A stretch of DNA of 37,595 nt from contig PNBD01000015.1 in NCBI GenBank assembly GCA_003135855.1, forward strand, positions 14,823 to 52,417. The letters run 5' to 3'. Made by a program: the position numbers and the translations under genes. The DNA is from Deltaproteobacteria bacterium (GTDB taxonomy: Bacteria; Desulfobacterota; Binatia; Binatales; Binataceae). Shown here piece after piece: positions 31,341-37,595 of the stretch. The notes under the pieces were generated by a model that saw only the letters and a program-made list of their open reading frames with translations, had not been told where the DNA came from and did not search any database. Every line of letters begins with the position of its first letter. Position 1 is the first letter of the stretch.

Positions 31341-31376
31341 ACTCCCCGAATGAGGTGCACTTCCCGAATGAGGTGG
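31341..31376 (+). repeat. 18-bp tandem duplication at the start of the cytochrome-like gene
   Basis: ACTCCCCGAATGAGGTGC (31341-31358) is followed directly by ACTTCCCGAATGAGGTGG (31359-31376), 16 of 18 bases identical. Each copy carries an ATG in the same frame as the cytochrome-like lipoprotein and an AGGTG that can serve as a ribosome site for the next ATG. Confidence 0.85.
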
Positions 31377-31703
31377 ACGATCGATCAGACCGTAACTTCC
31401 CGCGCGCGATTCTCCAGCCGGAGCGCTTTCGCGACCTTAACGCTGATCTTGGCATTGTCGATCTTGTCCGCATGCCATCCCAAAGGGCTGCCCGACAGTG
31501 CGAGCCCGGCCGCGCAAACTTACGTCGCGCGATGCGGCCAATGTCATGCGCCCTACAATCCCAACGAACTCACCGCCGCGATGTGGGACACGCAAGTCAC
31601 CATGATGGAAGTGAAAATCCAGAACGCCGGTTTGCCTCCGCTCTCCGCCGACGATCGCGAAACGATCCTCGACTACCTCAAGCACAACGCCGGCAGCCAA
31701 TAG
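31350..31703 (+). CDS. mono-heme cytochrome c-like lipoprotein
   Basis: 117 residues from ATG 31350, with ATG 31368 an equally good start inside the tandem duplication. A hydrophobic segment (ATLTLILALSILSAC) ends in the lipobox LSAC, so Cys42 should be lipidated. The mature part holds one heme site CGQCH (Cys62, Cys65, His66) in YVARCGQCHAPYNP. A methionine about 13-20 residues later (MWDTQVTMMEV) could be the distal ligand, and the helix DDRETILDYLKHNAG closes a class-I cytochrome-like fold. It probably carries electrons on the outer side of the inner membrane or on the outer membrane; the partner is unknown. The track ORF start (31173) is well upstream and rejected. Confidence 0.82.
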   Translation: MRCTSRMRWTIDQTVTSRARFSSRSAFATLTLILALSILSACHPKGLPDSASPAAQTYVARCGQCHAPYNPNELTAAMWDTQVTMMEVKIQNAGLPPLSADDRETILDYLKHNAGSQ

Positions 31704-31753
31704 CGACGATATCGCCCTTGGTCTCTTCCCGCGCATGATGGTAAACCGTCTTC

Positions 31754-32371
31754 ATGTCTGACGAGCTGCTCACGATCAAGCTGTATTACGATTACAAAAG
31801 CCCGTTCGCGTATCTCGCGATGGCGCCGGCGTATGCGCTCATGGAATCGCATCGCGTGCGCCTGCGGTACCTCCCGCACGAGCTCGATGTTCGCGGCGCA
31901 TTCGGCGGCGAACTCGAGGAGCGGCCCGAGCGCTCGTGGCGAAAAGTCCGCTACCTGTATCTCGACGCTCGTCGCTTCGCCAATGAGCGCGGCCTCATCA
32001 TCCGCGGCCCGCAGAAGATTTTCGATTCGCGCCTCTCGCTGATGTCCGGCATCTTCGCCGACCGCCACGGCCTGTTCCGTCCCTACTCCGACCGCGTTTT
32101 CGAGCGCTTCTTCAAACGCGAACTCAATATCGAAGATGAATCGGCGCTCGCCAAAGTGATGACCGAAGTTGACCTCGACGCCGACGCCTTTCATCGCTAT
32201 TTGAGTCACGACGGCCCGCGCGAATTGAAAGACGCTTTCGCCGAGGGCGAGCGCGACGGCGCGTTCGGCGTGCCGACGTTCATCGTCGACGGCGAGCCGT
32301 TCTGGGGCAACGATCGACTCGAATGGGTCGCGAAGAAGCTCGACGCGATGGGTCTCCGCCGCACTCAGTGA
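31754..32371 (+). CDS. 2-hydroxychromene-2-carboxylate isomerase / DsbA-family protein
   Basis: 205 residues. The start LLTIKLYYDYKSPFAYLAMAPA is the GST-kappa/HCCA isomerase opening: the thioredoxin-fold strand is followed by SP-F rather than the CxxC of a disulfide oxidoreductase, so a glutathione-dependent isomerase-like role is favoured. A helical insertion domain (about 45-165) separates it from the cis-Pro block GAFGVPTFIVDGEPFWGNDRLEWV, also diagnostic. HCCA isomerase acts in naphthalene-type aromatic breakdown, but the family is broad. It begins 50 bases after the cytochrome-like gene and heads a three-gene group with the thioesterase and MaoC genes. Confidence 0.88.
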   Translation: MSDELLTIKLYYDYKSPFAYLAMAPAYALMESHRVRLRYLPHELDVRGAFGGELEERPERSWRKVRYLYLDARRFANERGLIIRGPQKIFDSRLSLMSGIFADRHGLFRPYSDRVFERFFKRELNIEDESALAKVMTEVDLDADAFHRYLSHDGPRELKDAFAEGERDGAFGVPTFIVDGEPFWGNDRLEWVAKKLDAMGLRRTQ

Positions 32372-32406
32372 TCACGCTTCGAAATTGCGCCCCCCGGTGA
32401 AATAAA

Positions 32407-32802
32407 ATGAAACCAATTCCTGTCGGTAGCAAAGGCACCTTCTCGAAAACAATCGCGAAAGCCGATCTCGCAAGCGAACTTGATTCCTCACTCGCAGCCG
32501 TGATGTCCACGCCGACCATGATCGGCATGATGGAACTCGCCGCGATGGACGCGATCAACGCCTACTACGATCCTGGCGAAAGCTCGGTGGGGATGTCGAT
32601 CGAAGTCAGCCACACGGCGGCGACTCCGCCCGGCCATCGCGTCCGCGCCGAAGCCGAACTCACCAAGGCCGAGGGCCGCCGCCTCGAATTCACCGTCCGC
32701 GCCTTCGACGAGACCGAGCAAATCGGCTCGGGCACTCATCGCCGCGCCGTGATCGACGCCGCCAAGTTCAACGATCGGATCAAAGCCAAACAGAAAAGCT
32801 GA
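32407..32802 (+). CDS. FlK-like hotdog thioesterase
   Basis: 131 residues with a single hotdog domain. MSTPTMIGMMELAAMDAIN carries the conserved Thr and Glu of the fluoroacetyl-CoA thioesterase (FlK) group, and SIEVSHTAATPPGHRVRAEAELTKAEGRRLEFTV carries the conserved His and the TPxG turn. These proteins hydrolyse short acyl-CoA thioesters; most members outside Streptomyces cattleya are of unknown substrate and nothing here suggests fluoroacetate. It lies 35 bases after the HCCA-isomerase-like gene and 20 bases before the MaoC gene, so the three are probably one operon. Confidence 0.85.
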   Translation: MKPIPVGSKGTFSKTIAKADLASELDSSLAAVMSTPTMIGMMELAAMDAINAYYDPGESSVGMSIEVSHTAATPPGHRVRAEAELTKAEGRRLEFTVRAFDETEQIGSGTHRRAVIDAAKFNDRIKAKQKS

Positions 32803-32822
32803 CGCCGCGCGGAGCACGAAAA

Positions 32823-33704
32823 ATGAGTTCCGAGATTTTCGATCGCAAGGAAGTTGTTGTCGGCCGCGATTTCGGCGGCATCGCGTACGACATCACGCCC
32901 GCGCTGGTCGCGACATACATCGCCGGCACTGGCGACGACAATCCTTGGTACCGCGGCCAGTCGCCACTTGGCGATGCGCTCGCGCCCGCGCTGATTTTGC
33001 ATAGCGCGGTTTATCGCAATCTCGAATGGTACCTGCCGAACATCTACGGCAATCTGCACGCGCGCCAGGAATGGCAACTGTTTGCGCCCGTGAAAGTCGG
33101 CGAGCGGCTCACCACTCGCGCTGTGATCGTCGATCGCTACCTTAAGCGCGATCGCGAATACGTGGTCAACGAAGTGATCGTCACCAACGCCGCCGGCCAG
33201 ATCGTTTCACTCAGCCGCACTCATCAAAGTTTTTTGCTCCCCGAGCAAACCACCAAGGGCTTCGTTGTCGATCGCTCGCGCGAAAAAGATTCGAAGCGCT
33301 CATTCAAGATCGGCGCGCGCGGTGGCGAATCGATCGAATCGCCGATGCGGCGCGTCACCGAAGAAATGTGCATGGCGTTCTCCGGCCCCGCGCGCAACTA
33401 TCACAACGACAAGCAAAAAGCGGTCGAGCTCGGCTTCCCGGAAATCGTCGTGCAAGGGATGCTCTCGGTATGCATGGTCGCAGAGATGATGACCCAGCGC
33501 TTCGGCCTCGGCTTCCTCTACGGCGGCAGGATGGATTTGCGGCTGGTCAACGTCGTGTGGGGCAACGATGTCACCGGCCCGAAAGGCCTCATCGTCGAAA
33601 CCCATCCCGAAGGCAAACGCACGCGCGCCGAGGTCGAAGTGTGGTGCGATAAATCCGACGGCACCAAAACTATCGTGGGCTCCGCCTCCGCCCTGACGCT
33701 CTGA
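32823..33704 (+). CDS. MaoC-family dehydratase with two hotdog domains
   Basis: 293 residues. The N-terminal hotdog (about 5-145) begins VVVGRDFGGIAYDITPALVATYIAGTGDDNPWY, as in the FAS1-type N-terminal dehydratase domain. The C-terminal hotdog (about 170-290) has FSGPARNYHNDKQKAVELGFPEIVVQGMLSV, the MaoC hydratase motif in which Asn-Tyr-His-Asn and the following Gly segment form the active site. The double-hotdog layout is that of (R)-specific enoyl-CoA hydratases and mesaconyl-type dehydratases. It should add or remove water on an acyl-CoA. Being next to a FlK-like thioesterase suggests work on one acyl-CoA intermediate. A 159-base gap follows before nadE. Confidence 0.88.
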   Translation: MSSEIFDRKEVVVGRDFGGIAYDITPALVATYIAGTGDDNPWYRGQSPLGDALAPALILHSAVYRNLEWYLPNIYGNLHARQEWQLFAPVKVGERLTTRAVIVDRYLKRDREYVVNEVIVTNAAGQIVSLSRTHQSFLLPEQTTKGFVVDRSREKDSKRSFKIGARGGESIESPMRRVTEEMCMAFSGPARNYHNDKQKAVELGFPEIVVQGMLSVCMVAEMMTQRFGLGFLYGGRMDLRLVNVVWGNDVTGPKGLIVETHPEGKRTRAEVEVWCDKSDGTKTIVGSASALTL

Positions 33705-33863
33705 GTAACCGCGGCCACCGCCTGGTTCGTCTCGTACCGGCATGAAATTGCGCCGTCTTACGCGTATCTTGTACCGTCGTCAAACAAGCGGCAGAGTCAT
33801 CTTGATGCGTAAATCGCCTCGGAAAACTCTGCGGCGAGACTGCGCGCTACAATCGGAGACGAC

Positions 33864-35930
33864 GTGACTCGCAGCGGAAACTTCTTCAACTTCTACAATC
33901 ACGACTTCGCGCGCGTCGCAGTCGGTGTGCCGACGATCCGCGTCGCCGATCCCGCCTTCAACACCGAGCACACCATCGCGCTGATCAACAAGGCTGCCGA
34001 GCGCAAGGCGGTGCTGGCGCTCTTCCCGGAAATGGGGCTCAGCGCATATTCCTGCGACGACCTGTTCCAGCAGCGCGCGCTGCTCGATGGATGCCTCGAC
34101 GGAATCGCCGCCATCGTCGAAGCCAGCGCGAAGTTGCCGCTGGTCGCTGTGGTCGGTGCGCCGCTCGCAGTCGATCACCATCTGTTCAACTGCGCGGTGG
34201 TGATCAGCCGCGGCAAGATTCTTGGCGTCGTACCCAAAACCAATTTGCCGAACTACCGGGAATTTTACGAAGCTCGCCAGTTCACGTCCGCGGACGCGGC
34301 CACGCGCGACGAGATCGATCTACCCGGTCATCGCGCGATCCCGTTCGGCAACAACCTGATTTTTCAGCACGAGGACCAGCCCTGGCTCACCATCCATGCC
34401 GAGATCTGCGAGGATCTGTGGGTGCCGATTTCGCCGTCGTCCTATGCGGCGCTGGCCGGCGCGACCGTCCTCCTGAATCTGTCCGCCTCGAACATCACCG
34501 TTGGCAAGGCGGACTACCGCCGGAGCCTGGTCAGCAGCCAGTCCGGGCGATGCATCGCGGCGTACCTTTATTCAGCGGCAGGACCCGGTGAGTCCACTAC
34601 CGACCTGGCCTGGGATGGACACGCGCTGATCGCGGAGAACGGCAACATTCTTGCCGAATCGGAACGGTTCAAGGACGAGCCGCAGCTGGTCTGCTCGGAA
34701 ATCGATCTCGAGCGGCTGTCGCAGGAGCGGATGCGGCAAAACACTTTCGCATCGACCGCGCAGCGCGAGCTCGACAAACTGCGGCGCTTTCGCAGAATCG
34801 CGTTCACGACCGAATTGCCGCGGCGCGCGAAGATGCTTCCCGAGCGCACCTACGAGCGCTTTCCATACGTGCCGTCCGATCCTGCGACGCGCGACGAGCG
34901 ATGCTCCGAAGTTTTCGAAATCCAGGTTCAGGGACTGACCACGCGGCTCCGCTCGACCGGTCTCGAGCGCGTCATGATCGGCGTCTCCGGTGGGATCGAT
35001 TCAACGCACGCGTTGCTGGTCTGCGCGCGTGCGATGCAGCGCCTGGGTCATCCCGCGAAAAATATCTACGCGGTCACGATGCCCGGCTTTGCCACCAGCG
35101 ATCGCACCCTCCAACAGGCGGGCCGCCTGATGAAGGCGCTCGGATGCCAGGCCGAGAAGATCGACATTCGCGAAAGCTGCATGCAGATGCTGAAGGACCT
35201 CGGGCATCCGTTCGCCGAGGGCAAGGAAGTTTACGACGTGACCTTTGAGAATGTGCAGGCGGGCGAGCGCACCAGTCATTTGTTCAGGCTCGCGAACCTG
35301 CACGGCGGTTTGGTGGTCGGCACCGGAGATTTAAGTGAGTTGGCGCTTGGATGGTGCACCTACGGCGTCGGCGATCACATGTCGCACTACAGCGTCAACG
35401 CGAGCGTGCCGAAAACCCTTATCCAGCACGTCATTCGATGGGTCGCGGAGAACGAGAGCCTCGGCCTCGACGCGAGCAAAACGCTGCTCGACATTCTGAG
35501 CACTCCGATCAGTCCCGAGCTGATTCCCGGCACCGACGACGACGGTCATCCGACGCATGACACCGAGGCGACGATCGGTCCCTACGAGCTGCACGATTTT
35601 TTTCTCTACTACATCCTGAGATTCGGTTATCCGCCGCCGAAAGTCGCCTACCTCGCGCACCTCGCGTGGCGTAACAAGGAAGTTGGCGGATGGCCCGGAA
35701 TCGCGCCGGAAGGTCGCCATCAGTACGACCTCGCGACCATCAAGGCGCATCTCCACACTTTTCTTTATCGTTTTTTCCAGTTGAGCCAGTTCAAGCGCAG
35801 TTGCATCCCGAACGCGCCCAAAGTCGGTTCCGGCGGATCGCTCTCGCCGCGCGGCGACTATCGCGCGCCGTCGGACAGCGAAGCGACCGCATGGCTCGAG
35901 CAACTGAAATTGATTCCCGACAAAGACTGA
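33864..35930 (+). CDS. nadE: glutamine-dependent NAD+ synthetase
   Basis: 688 residues from GTG 33864, with GGAGA a short distance upstream. The N-terminal nitrilase-type glutaminase domain has the triad Glu56 ([13 protein letters not shown]), Lys125 ([15 protein letters not shown]) and Cys182 ([11 protein letters not shown]). The C-terminal synthetase domain has the P-loop SGGIDS at 375-380 and the later blocks [29 protein letters not shown]. Size and arrangement resemble the long type seen in Mycobacterium (about 680). It makes NAD+ from deamido-NAD+, ATP and glutamine, with ammonia channelled between domains. The next gene begins 3 bases after the stop. Confidence 0.97.
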   Translation: MTRSGNFFNFYNHDFARVAVGVPTIRVADPAFNTEHTIALINKAAERKAVLALFPEMGLSAYSCDDLFQQRALLDGCLDGIAAIVEASAKLPLVAVVGAPLAVDHHLFNCAVVISRGKILGVVPKTNLPNYREFYEARQFTSADAATRDEIDLPGHRAIPFGNNLIFQHEDQPWLTIHAEICEDLWVPISPSSYAALAGATVLLNLSASNITVGKADYRRSLVSSQSGRCIAAYLYSAAGPGESTTDLAWDGHALIAENGNILAESERFKDEPQLVCSEIDLERLSQERMRQNTFASTAQRELDKLRRFRRIAFTTELPRRAKMLPERTYERFPYVPSDPATRDERCSEVFEIQVQGLTTRLRSTGLERVMIGVSGGIDSTHALLVCARAMQRLGHPAKNIYAVTMPGFATSDRTLQQAGRLMKALGCQAEKIDIRESCMQMLKDLGHPFAEGKEVYDVTFENVQAGERTSHLFRLANLHGGLVVGTGDLSELALGWCTYGVGDHMSHYSVNASVPKTLIQHVIRWVAENESLGLDASKTLLDILSTPISPELIPGTDDDGHPTHDTEATIGPYELHDFFLYYILRFGYPPPKVAYLAHLAWRNKEVGGWPGIAPEGRHQYDLATIKAHLHTFLYRFFQLSQFKRSCIPNAPKVGSGGSLSPRGDYRAPSDSEATAWLEQLKLIPDKD

Positions 35931-35932
35931 AC

Positions 35933-36793
35933 GTGCTGTTGGCGTCCCATTCCAAGCATCGCGCGCCTCTGTGCCGCCGCCGGAACGCAACGAAACTTCC
36001 GCTGGTCGCGACGATCCTGTTGGCGGTGGCCATCTTCACCGTCGTCGCCTTCGCCGGCGATCCAGTCGCGCCGCCGCAATCGTCGCCGATGCCGGCTGCG
36101 CAGCCAACGCCCGCGGGCGGTGCGCGAGCGCAGGCGGCTAACGTCGAGGACACGCCCGCCGAGATTACGCCGGAGCAGCGCGAATTCGGCGAGCGGATGG
36201 TTACGGCGCTCCAAAAAAAAGATCGCGAGGCGATCAAAAAGCTGGTCGCGCCCAAATCGCTCGCCTGCTTCGACCACGACGCGCAGGCGTCTCTCACCGA
36301 TAACAAAAACGACAAGCAGCCGTTTCTCAAGGTTTGGATCAACAAGCATTTCCGCTACCCGATTCCCGAGCAGCATCGCCTGAGCGTCAGCAAGATCTCG
36401 CCGGATGCGCCTGAAGGATCGAAATATGCGACCTATCCGGTCGCGCCGACCTACGTGCTTGCGATCGAGTTCGACACCGGCGGAGGCGGCAGCATCACCT
36501 TGAACCGGTTGATCGGACAGCAGGACGGCAAGTGGTACGAGGTCGCGCCGTGCCCGACGCAACTCGGAATGGACCGCTTCAACAAAATCAAACCGGGCAG
36601 CAATGTCAGCGCCGACGATCGGGCCAAGCAGGCTTACGCGCAGGTCAAGGAGCCGCTCGCATCGCAGATTCGCGCGCTGCTCGCCAAAAACGATTTTGCC
36701 AACGCGTGGAAGCTATGCGCCGGGTCGTTGCACCTCGATATCGGCACAGCTCGCCGGGTGGTTGCGATGATCGCGAGCGACCAGCCGCATTGA
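35933..36793 (+). CDS. exported or membrane-anchored protein of unknown function
   Basis: 286 residues from GTG 35933 (MLLASHSKHRAPLCRRRNATKLPLV), three bases after nadE; the longer track start lies inside nadE. A hydrophobic segment (LPLVATILLAVAIFTVVAFA, about 22-42) after a basic stretch is a signal peptide or anchor. A Pro/Ala/Gln-rich linker follows, then a helical segment (ITPEQREFGERMVTALQKKDREAIKKLV), a beta-rich centre and a helical end. The layout (secretion signal, linker, domain beginning with a helical hairpin near a Cys-Phe-Asp) resembles NTF2-like exported proteins, but I cannot assign a family. It is probably cotranscribed with nadE. Confidence 0.75.
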   Translation: MLLASHSKHRAPLCRRRNATKLPLVATILLAVAIFTVVAFAGDPVAPPQSSPMPAAQPTPAGGARAQAANVEDTPAEITPEQREFGERMVTALQKKDREAIKKLVAPKSLACFDHDAQASLTDNKNDKQPFLKVWINKHFRYPIPEQHRLSVSKISPDAPEGSKYATYPVAPTYVLAIEFDTGGGGSITLNRLIGQQDGKWYEVAPCPTQLGMDRFNKIKPGSNVSADDRAKQAYAQVKEPLASQIRALLAKNDFANAWKLCAGSLHLDIGTARRVVAMIASDQPH

Positions 36794-36815
36794 AATATCG
36801 GGGGAGGCGAGGGCG

Positions 36816-37595
36816 ATGAAAATCGGACTTCATTTGCCGCAAATCGGTGGCTCCTCCGGCGCGGACCTCGCGCGCATCGCGATCCGCGCGGAGCAGAGCG
36901 GCTACGACTCGATCTGGGTCAGCGATCACTTGCTGGTGCCCGCCACTGGTGGCCGCTTGCCCGCGATCGAAATCATGGAACCGGTCGCGACGCTCGCCTA
37001 TGTCGCCGCGCTCACCAACAGAATCAAGCTCGCCACCAGCGTGATCGTGATGCCCTATCGAAACGCGATTCATCTCGCCAAAGAACTCGCGACGCTGGAC
37101 TACCTTTCCTCGGGACGAATCATCGCGGGCGTCGCCAGTGGATGGCTCGAAGCGGAATTCAGCGCGCTCGGCGTGTCATTCGAGAAACGCGGCGCCTATA
37201 CCGATGAAGCAATCCGCCTGATGCGCGCGATGTGGTCGGCCGAGGTGCCCGAGTTCCACGGCGAATTCTTCAATCTGAGCGGGATGCGCTTTGGGCCCCG
37301 GCCGCGCGCGGGCAACATCCCGATCTGGGTCGGCGGAATCAGCCGACGCGCGATTCGGCGCGCGGTCGAACTGGGTGACGGATGGCATGGCACGCGGATG
37401 AATCCCGACCAGGTCGCCGAGCGGATCGGCTGGATTCGCGAAATCGCGGCGCGTCGTAATCGCAACCTCGACGACTTTGCAATAAGTCATCGCGTGTACG
37501 TTGGCTTCGCGCCGAAATGGACTGAGACCGGCGGCTATGTCGAAGGTATTCTCGCGCCGCCCGCCGAGTTGACGGACTATCTGAATCGATACGCC
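36816..37595 (+). CDS. LLM-class flavin-dependent oxidoreductase (3' end outside window)
   Basis: 260 codons from ATG 36816, open to the window edge, so it is missing from the ORF track. GGGGAGGCGAGGGCG supplies the ribosome site. The sequence begins MKIGLHLPQIGGSSGADLAR and contains GYDSIWVSDHLLVP, ATLDYLSSGRIIAGVASGW and IPIWVGGISRRAIRRAVELGDGWH, all diagnostic of the luciferase-like (bacterial luciferase/F420) TIM barrel. The type with this start and SDHLL block is often F420-dependent, but FMN use cannot be excluded. Full-length members are about 280-340 residues, so roughly 20-80 are missing. The substrate is unknown. Confidence 0.9.
   Translation, partial: MKIGLHLPQIGGSSGADLARIAIRAEQSGYDSIWVSDHLLVPATGGRLPAIEIMEPVATLAYVAALTNRIKLATSVIVMPYRNAIHLAKELATLDYLSSGRIIAGVASGWLEAEFSALGVSFEKRGAYTDEAIRLMRAMWSAEVPEFHGEFFNLSGMRFGPRPRAGNIPIWVGGISRRAIRRAVELGDGWHGTRMNPDQVAERIGWIREIAARRNRNLDDFAISHRVYVGFAPKWTETGGYVEGILAPPAELTDYLNRYA

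Noticed and set aside
31173-31349. Upstream part of the cytochrome-like track ORF
   Set aside because: The first 59 codons are antisense to the transglutaminase remnant and precede the signal peptide; starts at 31350 or 31368 have better context.

Overview
The window is a GC-rich bacterial chromosome segment carrying about 36 protein genes, one tRNA and no phage, insertion sequence or CRISPR array that I can recognise. Gene content is mostly housekeeping: mutS, an N-acetylmuramoyl-L-alanine amidase, glnD, xerD, scpA, scpB, dnaB and nadE. It also holds accessory redox and acyl-CoA enzymes: an LLM-class flavin oxidoreductase, an HCCA-isomerase/DsbA-like protein, a FlK-like thioesterase, a MaoC dehydratase and a metal-dependent amidohydrolase. 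This mix, with Gram-negative-style lipoprotein signals, points to a deltaproteobacterial-type lineage, possibly Binatota (Desulfobacterota_B). That placement is inference from gene content and was not tested.

Layout. 1-2830 (+): the end of a UPF0182 membrane protein, then a soluble NarL-type histidine kinase and its LuxR-type response regulator. 2849-2895: a 13-bp-period direct repeat. 2963-4340 (+): a VOC protein and a nitroreductase, each followed by a clear hairpin terminator. 4434-5640 (-): a small lipoprotein and a dienelactone hydrolase, with a strong terminator lying across the start of the lipoprotein gene. 5841-8088 (+): a rhomboid protease and dnaB.

8125-17910 (-) is one long run read as mutS, amidase, glnD, xerD, M50 protease, scpA, scpB. 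Four successive junctions are 4-bp ATGA stop/start overlaps and scpA/scpB overlap by 19 bp, so it is very likely a translationally coupled operon. It meets dnaB head-on. 17953-20190 (+): a possible 27-residue leader ORF, a Xaa-Pro aminopeptidase and a GST-like protein. 20245-20319 (-): tRNA-Gly(CCC), with a promoter whose -35 box is bracketed by a 10-bp dyad. 20491-23760: an exported TIGR03118 protein (-), an MFS transporter (+) and a 3-methyladenine DNA glycosylase (+).

23767-25230 is the least explained part: a DksA/TraR-like zinc-finger protein preceded on the same strand by two unrecognised small ORFs, with a third divergent small ORF. 25311-28315 (+): an SAM hydroxide adenosyltransferase, a second M50 protease, a dCMP deaminase and a HIT protein. 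28412-31176: an amidohydrolase (-), a class-I GATase-type hydrolase (+) and a transglutaminase-like protein (+). The last has lost its normal C-terminus and runs tail-first into an opposite-strand N-terminal remnant of another transglutaminase gene. 31350-37595 (+): a mono-heme cytochrome c-like lipoprotein, the HCCA isomerase, FlK and MaoC cluster, nadE, an exported protein and a truncated LLM oxidoreductase.

I do not see a convincing new multi-gene system. The points most worth a second look are the transglutaminase collision at about 31.1 kb, the small-ORF/DksA group at about 24-25 kb, the dyad around the tRNA promoter, the 13-bp repeats at about 2.9 kb and the terminator/start-site overlap at about 4.85 kb.
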